A stretch of 26,856 nt of DNA from Hyphochytrium catenoides (taxonomy: Eukaryota; Sar; Hyphochytriomycetes; Hyphochytriales; Hyphochytriaceae): positions 1-26,856 of the forward strand of contig FLMG01001895.1 in assembly GCA_900088475.1 (NCBI GenBank), written 5' to 3'. This document shows, one piece after another, positions 1 through 10,192 of this stretch; positions within the stretch are counted from its first letter, which is position 1, and each line of letters begins with the position of its first letter. The notes under the pieces were generated by a model. The model was not told where the DNA came from. It worked only from the letters and a program-made list of their open reading frames with translations, and did not search any database. Made by a program: the position numbers and the translations under genes.

Positions 1-51
1 GTTGCATGCAATTTGCATGCAAGTATGCGACTTATGATAAATTGCATGCAA
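1..51. repeat. Three copies of a 10-bp palindrome
   Basis: The perfect palindrome TTGCATGCAA occurs at 2-11, 13-22 and 42-51. Its core CATGCA matches the RY element read by plant B3-domain factors, but whether this organism uses such a site is unknown. The cluster lies at the window edge, so the promoter or repeat it belongs to may extend further left. Confidence 0.6.
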
Positions 52-1489
52 TTTCGAAACCCTGCTTCCTAGTCACAATCATGTGAAATTTCCTCGAGTC
101 CGGAAATCAAATACGAAACAACTTCTTGATTCATTTAAACTAGTTTTTTTTGGTGTTAGCCTGTCCGGTAATATGACGGTGGTCGATAATTGGTGGACGT
201 ACCCTTACTACAGAGCTTGATACGACGGAGTAATTCATTCTTCTTCAGATTTATTTGTAAATTCATCCTTTTGTTCAAATCAAATAATTACCGAAATGGG
301 AATTGCGAACATATCCAAATCAATTTCGCCACCGCCAGGCCAAATCGGAAAACGGTCAAGCCGAATTCCGTTCCAATAAATAGCACCAGGGAAGAAGAGG
401 AGGAGGTAGCCCCGAACAAGAAAGCTAAGAAGAAGAAGAATGAGGAGAAGAGTAGTGGTGAAGATGGATCTGCGCCGCTGCGGCGCCCGTCAGAGCAGCA
501 GCAGTATTAGCTCTATTATCATCACATCGAAATATCCGCGCCTGATTGAAGCCTTCTTCATCATTCAAATAGTATAAAAGCCATCTTCTCCTGCTGCTGC
601 TAGCTTATTTGTTCTACCACCCGCCCGCGTAACGGCTTGCTTTGCTTTGCATCAGTAGTCTGGTGGTGGCTGTTCTATATATTAGACAGAGACCGCCTGT
701 TCTTCTATTGTTTGGGTGGGCTTTATTATGGCGCTCCTTTGTGAGAGATAACTGCGTCTGAGCAGATCGTCATAGCCGGAGGAGTAGAGGTCCATCTTCT
801 TTTTGTGCTGCCGAACCAAGCAAAAATCCTCGCTCCTCCGCCTTCTCCGTCTCTTCTCGCAACCGGGGGCTCCTAATAATAACAAACTGCAGGTGACTCA
901 TTTTCTTTCTTAATTCCTTTATCGGACGAATGATAATAATGAAGAACGAGAAGAGTCATCTCGTCACCGGATGAAGACGAGAACTGTTGCTGGCTGGTGG
1001 TACTACTACTACTTGTGGGTTCCGATGCGGATAAAGAAATGCACCTTGATGACAGGAAGAAAGAAAGAGCGATTAGCGCGGGAAGGCAGGAGAGAAGGGG
1101 CGAGCGGCTTGCTCCTCACAACTTAACCCAAAGACGTAGCCGAACAGAATAGGAGAAGGGAGGAGATAATAATAGTTGTCCTAAGTAAAAGATGGCTGCT
1201 TGTTGGAACTGACCTTCTTTTTTGGCTCTTCTTTCTCCTCTCTGGCAGGTTTGAACTAAGAAGAAGAAGAAGGGTAGCATCAACAACTTCATCTTAGTAG
1301 CATGACCAAGCCTGGTCTTCTCCTCTCTCTACTAGGAAGTCTTCTCAGGAACTCAGCAACAATGGCTCTTTGTTGTCTTGCGGCACAATTTCATGTCATT
1401 TGCCATCTCCCTTACCCCTCTCTCCTTCCTCCCTTCTTCTTCCGGGAAACCATCATTGAAAAAGGAGGTATAATCATATCATCTTCCAG
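52..1489. other. Unresolved region, possibly with upstream exons
   Basis: No gene can be closed here. A plus frame open to 507 ends in an acidic and lysine-rich stretch (about 388-480). A second plus segment, 762-892, reads a Ser/Arg-rich peptide and stops at a donor-like CAG|GTGACT. After a 52-base gap, a third open segment from about 945 to the TAG at 1150-1152 reads a charged peptide after an AAG acceptor, in matching phase. They resemble exons of the gene that follows, but I found no in-phase junction to its exon at 1490. Purine-rich DNA is open in several frames by chance, so all of this is weak. Confidence 0.2.
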
Positions 1490-4400
1490 AATCTACTACG
1501 CGTTGGCCACTCACTATAAAGATCAAGAAGAGGGAAGCGCAAAGACTAACAATCGAAAATGGAACGCACAAGAAGAAGGTAGTGGCCTCCACCACCAGCG
1601 CCCCATTTAATTCGCTATGACATGGCCCTCGTAAATAACGGCTTTTGCTCTTCTTGTAGAGTACTTTTTGGTCTCCGTGCTCCTCTTCTTGTTCAAGACC
1701 AATAGAACCCCCTTTATTTTTTGCCTATCAGGGCTTGCGTGATGTTATTCTTCCTACCGGACCACTAATAACAAAGTTGCAATATTCCCCTTTGTAGGGC
1801 GCACCGATGATGATGAAGAAGAAAGTGGACAACCTGACGACGACAAGAACTACTACAGCAGGCCTGTTTTCTTCCGTGGTGGTCAGGCTGCTCGCTCCTC
1901 TCGAACCATATTCACATCTTCTCATCCTTTGATAGTTCAGATAAGTACTGCTGGATTGCCCTCGGCAGTGTCTCCGGAGGAGAGAACATTCAACCATAAT
2001 GAGCAGAAGAAGGAGGAGACGATGGTGGTTCCATTTGCAGAAGAAGAGGAAGAAGCCCAGTCCTCACCAACCAAAGACAACAATAATGCAACCACCACCT
2101 TCTTCTCTTTTCCTCTTCGATGCTCTCTTCAAATCTGTTGGATGCCCGCACGTCCCTCTTCTACATTCTCTGAGCATGATAGCTACGACTCCTCCTACCG
2201 ACCGAGGAAGAAAAAGCAACCACAACAAGAAGAAGAAAAAAAGCTGAAAGAGGATGAACATGGCCTCCTAGTCTACCAGCAGCACCAAATGGTAGGGAGA
2301 CGCATCAATTTATCCTCTCAACAATCTCTATCAGCTTTCATGAAGAAACTAGCTCTGTGCTGAATACATTTGACTTTCTTTGCCTTCTTCATTTTTGTTG
2401 TTGATAGTTATAGTCAAATCTTTGTTCCATTTTGTTTTCTCCTTTGTCTTCTTCTTTTTTCCTCCTTGTTCTAAGTGGTTCACAGCAGAGGAGTACTAGC
2501 TCCCTCTGACCTGTTGCTTGATCTCATATATTCTCTATTATCAGCGTGTGGGGACACTCCGTGTATGCACGCACTAACGTTGCTCTCTTCTCTCTTCTGT
2601 GTCACTAAGCCTCCTTCCTATTTCGCCTCACTCTTGTTGTTCGTTTTTTTTGCCTCATTATTATCCCTTGTTTTACTATCCTTCTCACTCTCTTCTCTTC
2701 TTGTCTGACGACCAACATTTCTTCGTGCATCTCTTTAGAAAATCTATGAGTGGAATATTATCGATGGCCTACATGGTGGACAAAGCTATAGTCTGAGGCT
2801 CGACCGCTGTCTTTGTCTAGAGCCACCAGAAAGAAATCCTCAGAATGTTCACAACAAGAAACAGAAGAAGAAGGATAAAGGAGAAGAGGAGGAAAAGGAA
2901 GAGAAGAGAACGGTTACCAAGGAGAAGGGCGAAGAGATGAAGTCGATTGACATCGATGAGGTAGTCGTCAATACCTTTCTCTCCGAGCAGCGGCTTCTTC
3001 TTTATCATCATTTACCGGCCTTCTTCTCCATTTGAACTCCAGAGAAGAGGAGCATCAAAGCATGCTTTCTGGCGATCAAAGACAGTCTTTTTCTCTGTAC
3101 CCGCACACGGCGTAGGACACAGCGATGGGAGGCCTTCCATCGGTAAGAGGAGGAAGTGGTCGAATTCGCTGGAATCCTCTTTTTGTTGTCCCACTACCCT
3201 CCTTGACCTTTCCCCTTAATTTTCTTTATTCTTTGCCTCTCTTCTCCTTTCTTCCTTCCCGGTCTCTCTCGTTGTGGCCTTGCTGAGGAGAAGGGGACAG
3301 ATTGCGTTGCTTTGATGGGGGCAAAGGAAGTCCTACTGATCGTACGGGTCACCAGCAACAACGGGGAGATGGAAGTACTTTCTCCTTCTCACTTTTTCGG
3401 TCTTCTTGTTGGCAGTCTTGTTTCCCTCATCGATCGCCTGTCTCTCTGTTCTTCCAAATCTGCTCCTCTGTCAAACCGTTGTCTTACCGCTTGGCTACGT
3501 CTAACTGATCATTGTCAGTGACGCTCCGGCTGAAAAAGGAGAAGCGTCCTTATGCCGCAGAAGGAGAAAATGGGCGAGCTCCTTCTCCTCTCTCTTCGTC
3601 ATCCGTGATGTCCATCTCAAGACTCTGCCATAGTACTGAGGATGGGCGTCACAACGGCAATGTTCCAGAGCAATCAAAGGAGAGGGCATGGGAGCCAGAA
3701 AATGGATCGCTGGTCGAGTAAGAGAGCTGATGACCTACTACCTTTCTCTCGCTTCGCGTTGTCATTGCTACATTTGTTTCCTTTCTTCCGTCTTCACTCT
3801 ACCTCATTTACTCCTCCTCTATGTTGGCTCCTCATCGTTGTCTTGCTTTCCATATTGTTCTTCATGAGGAGAAAGAATATCTCGTCAGACCTGCGGCGTA
3901 GCTTTCTTACTGTCTTCCTCTCTCCTCTCTCCTCATGGCGCGTTGCTGTTGCCCCCATACATCCTTTTCTTCTCCTCCTGTATGTCTTGGACGCTCTTTT
4001 ATGCGGCTTACGTACCCTTTCTCCAATCAGATGGATGCTTCAAAAGACACGGACCGAGAGAACAAGAGCAAGCTTTCTTTCCCTCTTCGTCCTCGCTTAT
4101 CTTCTTTTGCTTCTTCTCTCTCCACCTCCTCTAGGCCTCTTCCTTGTTGCGCCTCTTCTTCTTCTTTCCTCCACCGCAACTGCTCTACCATTCCGTTCTG
4201 GGCTCGTTGACCCTCGCCCGAAAGCCTCTGAAGAACGGAAGGAGAAAAGACAAAAGTTCTTCAACAGAGCGGATAAGATGGCCGCTTCTCCCCATGCAAC
4301 CATCTCTCAGACAAGAATGAGGGAAGAAGAAGAAGAGAAACCTGGTAGCAGGAAGAGAAGGGGAAGAAAGCCATCGTCTTCCAAGGTCTACCCTTACTAC

Positions 4401-7383
4401 TCCTCTGAAGAGGCAAAGTCATCCTTATCCTCCGCCGCCATTCCGCCTAAGATTGCGAAGATCAGAAAGGAAATGAAGTTAGAAACGGAAGCAACCCTTG
4501 CCTCTCAACCTGCGTGGGACGCGTCAGAAGATTCAAAGCCATCCACCGTAGAAGATGATGATGACAGTACTGAGAACAGTAAGGCCCATCTCCCTCTTCG
4601 TCATGTTTTCTCTTTTATCCGTTCTTTCTCTCTCCCGTAGTAGCGTCTTGGTGCGACGGTCGCCACCTCACTGGGTTGTCTCTTCTCCTTCTTCTCCAAC
4701 TCACTCCGTTCGTGAAATCGTTATCTTTGTTATCTTCTAGAGTTTCCTTCTTCTTTCGTCTTCCTCCTCCTATCCACTTCTCCATTTTTTCATCACTTCT
4801 CCTTCTTCCTCTCCTTGTATCATCACTCATTGAAGTGAACACTAGTATTGGTGAAGAAAAAGAGGCAACTGCCAGGAGACAGAGAGAAGTGCTTCAGATG
4901 GCGAAAGAGAAGGGAGAAGAAGATGAAGCAAATGAAGAGGAAGAAGGTGACCAGATAGAAGAAGAAAGAAGGATAATAGCCGCAGCAAGAAGAGGAAGAA
5001 GGGTTCAACTAGAAAAGAGGAGGAGAGCAGTTCCCTTTCCTATGATGAGGAGGTAAGCAGCCAGAGCAAAAGAGTAGTAGAAGATGAAAAAAGAGATATG
5101 GAGAATGCAGAGAAGGGAAGAAGTAGGAAAGGAAAGACAGACCAAGAGTTGAAAATACTGCATAGACGAAAGGAGAGAATGATAATAAGGGGAACAACAG
5201 AGCAAGTCTGACATAGTTTGATGATGAAGGAGCGAGATACTGTCGGAGAAATCTCTCTTATTCTGCCTCATCTTCTCTCTCTCTTTGTCTCATTCACTCT
5301 TCTCTCTCTCTTCTTACTGTGCTTAGGTTGTTAGCTTTCTTTATCCTTCTCTTCTCTTTTCAGTTCTTCTGGACCTGACAGGATGCGCCACTCGGGCTAG
5401 GTTGTTACCAAGATTTGCAAAGTGCAAGCCTTCAGTACGTAATGTTGGAGGATGCAGAAGAAAAGAAAGAGACGACGAAGATACATGTCGCCTCGCTCCT
5501 TCTTCTCTCTCCGCAGAGGAGGCCGTTGCGCTTTATGATCTCCTACGTTCGAAGTTAAGCTTCAGAAGAAGAGTAGAGGGCACTAGGACGCTCCCAGCTT
5601 ACGACGAGAAGAAGCTAGAAGAAGAGGAGAGAGATGACGAAAGACTTCAGGAAGAAGAAGAAGAAGAAGCAGGACAAGACTGTGAGCCTTATCTTCTTCC
5701 CTTCGTCCTATCTCCTTTCATCAAATATGCCGTTGTTCCTCTCTCTTCTCCGCACCTCGCTACTCCCTCCTCTCCTTCTCCGTCTACGATAACTGTCTAT
5801 CGGTAGTTTTCTTCTAGGTATGATGGGTTTGCCTCCTTTGTTTTTTCTCTCTAAACACTTCTGATGCTTGTTGCTTATTAACGAAGGTAATATTAAGAGA
5901 GAAAGCACGAGGACAGACGAAAGAAGGATGGAAAGAAGGACAACAATAGCATCTTCGTCCGCGTTTGATCAACCGAAGAGAGAACGCCCCTCCATTGCGT
6001 GTGAGGAGCTCTCGGCCCTCTTTAAAAGGTAACGTTCTTCATACTACTTCTGTTTTTCTCAATAATTAACCCCGTCCTCTCCTGATTCTTCTTCTAGACC
6101 TCGTTCTCTCTGTCTTCTTACTTCTTTTCTTCTTTGTCTACTTCCTATCCCTCACTTCTTAACTCCTCCTCCCTGTTCATATTTTGTCTGCAGTGTCGCT
6201 CTCCTCGTTATTCCCTCTTTTGGCTTTTGTTTCGCTTCATTTTTCTATTGCTGGCCTTGGTGTTCGAATCCTTGCATCTTGTCCTCAATTCGATAGCTGA
6301 GCAGAAATGGGAAGAAGGAGACAGAAGAAGAACTAAGATCTCACCGCAAAATGAGACTTGGTAACAAGCTGTTTTCTCAGATCCGTGCACTTCTATATCT
6401 TGTTGACATTTACTATTACCGTTCTGTCTGTTCGACCGTCATCTTCCTTCACTTTCTCTCGTGTCTACGCGTTGTCCTCTCTCTTCTCAAAGTTCTGCTA
6501 AGAAAGTGTCTACGCGTTGTCCTCTCTCTTCTCAAAGTTCTGCTAAGAAAGTACCTCTTCCAATAGTCTCCATAGCCTTCTAGCGCGTGGTCTGACTTCT
6601 CTTTTGTATGGTGGGCTAACCTCCTCCCAATGTGTCCTTTCCTTCTCTACCTTCCTCTTTCCATTTTTCCACAAAATAAATGCACCAGCGCCGGACGTCG
6701 AGGAGGAGAAAGTTTACTGGCAGAGACCAAGTGAAGAAGAACTGCGTCTTCAACGAGACCGACGGAAAGTGAACGATAGCAGCAGCTCTACTCACTCAGG
6801 CACAACCTCTCAACCGAGAAAAGAAGAAGATCAAAAGAAAGTCGAAGTTGAAGAAGAAGAAGAGCTCAGTCTCCCAACAGCAATTCTTATGGGGACTGTC
6901 AAAAGTACGTTCCGTTTCGCTTAGGGAGATGTTATTATGGACCCTTAACAGAGAGGGAGGAAGAAACATAATAGAGGAGAAAACCGTCAGGAAAAGCAAG
7001 AGAAAAAGAGGAGAGAAAGAGAAGGGGCCGCCGGAGAAAAGGAGAGATTGCGGTGGTGCGAGCAAGAAACAAAGGAACATCGGACAGAGAGAAGGGGAAA
7101 TGGTTCTAGCTTCGCTATGGTCCTCTTCTTTCTTATCGATCCTCCTTCTCCTCCCGTCCCTAGTGACACAGCATAATCTCACCTTTCTCTCTTCTTCTAC
7201 ACTTTCTCTCTTTCCCCTTCGCGCTCTTTCCTTCCCTATCTCCTCCTCATTTTCTCGCTTGTCATCAATCCTCTAATCGATTTCTTCTGTCTCTTGGGTA
7301 CTCCCTTATCAGGCCAAGAAGAGGAGGAACAGCAATGGAGAACATTCTTTGACAATGTGATCTATGGCAAGGGACTGGCGTAG
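1490..7383 (+). CDS. Multi-exon gene for a highly charged, probably nuclear protein (partial model)
   Basis: I do not recognise this protein. Purine-rich segments alternate with pyrimidine-rich ones, as expected for sense-strand exons between CT-rich introns. The proposed exons are 1490-1578, 1798-2291, 2739-2960, 3043-3142, 3288-3374, 3519-3717, 4268-4578, 4836-4946, 5364-5681, 5887-6028, 6305-6360, 6689-6904 and 7313-7383. They have GT donors and AG acceptors, and the phases match at every junction (1,0,0,1,1,2,1,1,1,2,1,1). The product is about 790 residues with repeated poly-Glu and Lys-rich runs, an AT-hook-like RKRRGRKP at 4350-4373, and a C-terminus ending WRTFFDNVIYGKGLA before TAG. 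The charge pattern suggests a nuclear or RNA/DNA-associated protein. The start codon is not located and individual boundaries may be wrong: the exon at 4836 could instead end at the strong GAG|GTAAGC donor after 5052, and a purine-rich block at 6950-7110 may hide another exon. Confidence 0.4.
6461..6552. repeat. 45-bp tandem duplication
   Basis: A 45-base unit beginning gtctacgcg and ending aagaaagt occurs twice in tandem, at 6463-6507 and 6508-6552, with no mismatch seen. It falls in the predicted intron 6361-6688 of the charged-protein gene. The lack of divergence suggests a recent duplication. Confidence 0.85.
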
Positions 7384-7470
7384 GCGGTCGATGGCTGAAG
7401 AAGACAAGTCAGGAAAGTCGGCGGGAAGAGATGAAATACAGAGAAAGAGAGAAAGACAAGAGTGAACAAT

Positions 7471-7528
<58 letters not shown>

Positions 7529-8283
7529 GGATAAAGAGACAACAGGACACAGACCACCTAGTCGGGTCCCATCGACAGAAGAAAGAGCAATCCGGTTTTT
7601 CCCTTCCTTCTTCTTTTGTTTGTGCTCTTCTTTAGATCAATACGAGCTCCACCTCTGATGCCGCGAACGTTGTCTCCTTCTCCTTTCCCTCATTTTCTTT
7701 TATCAAAGATCTAGGATCGCTCCCTTTGGTTCTTGCACTTCTCTCCTTTGAAGTATCTCTTTTATCCTCATCCTCCTCGCCTTATTATCTTCTCCATTTC
7801 GAGTCTTCGTTTCCCTGCTTCCTCTTACACTCATCATCAGGCAGGCCCTCTCTCATGTCTTGTCCTCCACACCACCACACCCCTGTCTCTCTCTCTCTTT
7901 CTGTCTCCCTCTCTTGTGGTCTCTCTTCTTTCTCTCCTCTCTCTCTTTCTTCTCTCTCTCCTCTGTCTCGCTCTCCTATAAAAAAATGGTTCTTGCCTTC
8001 TCCTTTGACATGATGCTCTTTCTCTCCCACTTCTGTCCTTCTCCTTATTCTCTCTGTTGCTTGTATGGCCGTGTAGCCCCAGCTCTCGTTATTTTTCCTT
8101 ATTTCCCTTCCACAATGACATCTTCTCCTTTCTCTCTCCAAGGAGTAGATTGTTTCTATAGTACTGCAGCGTCAGGTGTTTGGCTTGTGTTAGCATTCTA
8201 GACTTATTACCAGGGAGCGTTTAGGAAAAGGGTGGTAATAAGAGAAAGAGGGAGAAGAGAGAGAGGAGAGAGAGAGACGATAG
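7384..8283. repeat. Non-coding stretch with (GA)n and long CT-rich sequence
   Basis: After the predicted stop at 7381-7383 there is a GA microsatellite at about 7475-7530. From about 7590 to 8170 the plus strand is strongly pyrimidine-rich with CT runs. Open frames here translate to Ser-Leu or Arg-Glu repeats, and I see no convincing exon. Confidence 0.6.
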
Positions 8284-8326
8284 GAGAGAGAGAAGAAAGA
8301 GAGAGAAGAAAGGAGAGAGAAACGAA

Positions 8327-8378
<52 letters not shown>

Positions 8379-8532
8379 GCCTGGGAAAGACCAGGCTGGC
8401 AACAAAAAGAAAAGCATTCCAGCAGCCAAAAGAGACCTTGCCGCTTTCCAAAATGATGCGCTAGCTAGGCCTCTACGATGGGAGAGAAATCTCCGAAATC
8501 AGAGACAGACCCTGGGAGGATACATACCGTAG
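8284..8532 (+). CDS. Possible exon with GA-encoded Arg-Glu repeat
   Basis: A plus frame is open from just after TAG at 8281 to TAG at 8530-8532. The first half is the GA microsatellite (8331-8376), read as alternating Arg and Glu. The second half, from 8377, is compositionally protein-like: a Lys-rich segment, then KRDLAAF, then a Trp/Arg/Asn/Gln-rich tail ending GGYIP. There is no pyrimidine-rich acceptor before it and no in-frame ATG in the useful part. It may be a terminal exon whose start lies inside the repeat, or chance. The product is unrecognised. Confidence 0.2.
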
Positions 8533-8904
8533 GAAGAAGAAAGACATGGAAAGAGAAAAGGGAAAGAGAGAGAGAGAGACACAGAGATGCAGACGGCCGT
8601 ACGAAGGCCAGAGCCAACTTTGCGAGAAAGACAATGACAAAATAACCCCAAACAAGTTGGAAGCCCACCGAAATAGTTCGCACGCAGGCTATACGCTTAT
8701 CTTCTCCCTTCTCTCTCTCCTCCCGTCTTTATTATCCAAACGTTACCCTTCCGCAGGTAGGAGCAACACCGAGGAGAAGAAATGTCTCTGAGAGAGAGAA
8801 GTTCCGTACAAGAGAAGAGTGATTTTGGCTTTTATATAAAATTGTGAAAAGCAGGTGGAGCAAACCAGGAAGAAGAAAGAGTGGGAGGGATCGATGCATT
8901 ATAA

Positions 8905-9180
8905 TGGCGCCGACGGGCAAGAGATAAAGAGGCAGTACAGGCGTCGGAAAGATACATGTGCCAGAAATTCCGTGCAGGTAGGTGCAAAAAAAGGATCAAG
9001 AAGTCAACAACCTCAAGGCTTTTGTTTCTCAAGAGGGTTTTTTGTCTCGGATGTGCAGACGCAAATGAGGTGCAAAAGATGATGAGGAGAGAAGGAAGGA
9101 GTCGTGTGAATGGAGCTACGCTTCAGTCAGCTATGGTGGGACTCCCACATTCCTGGTACGATGGGGCATGCAGCAACTGA
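8905..9180 (+). CDS. Possible Cys-containing exon, product unknown
   Basis: The frame is open between TAA at 8902 and TGA at 9178-9180. It has a basic, Cys-containing centre (CQKFRAGRCKKR around 8959-8994, then FCLGCADANE) and ends WYDGACSN. The first Cys pair resembles the start of a CCCH zinc finger, but the full spacing and the histidine are missing, so I do not call one. It overlaps the 3' end of the minus-strand model at 9127 tail to tail, which lowers confidence in one of the two. Confidence 0.2.
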   Translation, partial: WRRRARDKEAVQASERYMCQKFRAGRCKKRIKKSTTSRLLFLKRVFCLGCADANEVQKMMRREGRSRVNGATLQSAMVGLPHSWYDGACSN

Positions 9181-10192
9181 CACTGCCATTTCCTCCATCC
9201 TTTCTTCTCTCTCCCGATCCTTGCCCTTTCCATCTTGAAGAGGTAAGAGAGACCGCTAAGAAGACGTATACTGGCGCCTCTCTGCTCATCCGTGATAGAT
9301 GGACGCCATGACATCCCAGAGTTCTACCTCTGTGCTGGCGCTCTTTTTCTGAGAGAATCTGCTCCCACTCCTTCTCCTCTGCAAAACAAGAGCGATAAAT
9401 TTGAAGAGGGATGTGCTCACCCTGACAAAGAAAGAGGAAGCGGGCAAGTCTAGAAATTTCCTCTTCTGATAAGGAAACGGAGAGAAAGGGAGGTGGAAGA
9501 AGACGAGAACGAAGTGATCGTTTGTAGATGTGCTGCTGAGTGGAAGTGCGGGCTGGTGGGTTTGGACCAATGAGAGGCAGGAAAAAGAGAGGCAACCTCT
9601 TCAAACAGCTCTTCAAACACATCCCCAATACCTGTAAATGACCCGTACGTGAACACTCACATTCCGGGGTATTACGTAGGTGTCATGCGATGGAGAAGCA
9701 GATTCAGTCCCCTGTCAGGTGTAAAGACAAAAGATAGACTTTCTTTGCACTGTGGGCACTAGACCACTTTTTGCGAGCCATGCCGAACAAGCTAAATGGC
9801 ACTTTCAATAGCGTCCACCCCTCTTCTCTCTCCTTTGGCAGCGTGTCTTATCGAGTATTATTGTCAAGGAGGAAAGAGAGCAGGACCTTAGTAGTATTCT
9901 AGTGGTTCCGTTTGGACCAACTGAGAAAGCGAAGCGTCACGAGTTTAGAGAAGCAGAGGGAGCATCACACGCTAGACGTGAGGCGGACGGAATTTTGGCT
10001 CTGCAGCCTCGACACTGACTCCCTTTTTTCTGTAGAACTACTACCACACAAAACGGCCTCCAAGCACCAAAGCAGCCAAAGCATCTAGGCTCCTTGCAGA
10101 AACTCTTCCTTCTCCTCCTTACCTTCCCGTCACTGTCCAGCTCCAAAAGCACAAGTGAGCCATTTGTCCGCCATTGAGAAATCGATTCGATC
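9127..10192 (-). CDS. 3' exons of a spliced minus-strand gene, possibly DWNN-like
   Basis: In minus-strand order the proposed exons are 10192-10123, 9711-9632, 9449-9421 (or from 9465), 9378-9328 and 9233-9127, with consistent phases 0, 2, 1, 1. Donors include AAG|GTAAGG, CAG|GTATTG and AGG|GTGAGC. The 42-base gap at 9420-9379 is open and in frame, so it could equally be exon. The second exon reads DTYVIPRNVSVHVRV, which resembles the conserved end of the DWNN ubiquitin-like domain of RBBP6/Mpe1 proteins (Ile-Pro-Arg/Lys-Asn-x-Ser-Val). The last exons encode a charged helix (EKEWEQILSEKERQHR, then DREREERMEEM) and a tail ending MWESHHS. The 5' exons with the rest of a DWNN domain were not found, so the family is a guess. 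Confidence 0.3.

Noticed and set aside
3012-3194. 60-codon minus frame in the left gene region
   Set aside because: The plus strand here has a better exon (3043-3142) with acceptor, donor and phase agreement with its neighbours.
8959-8994. CCCH zinc finger
   Set aside because: Two cysteines with suitable neighbours are present, but the third cysteine and the histidine are not at the required spacing.
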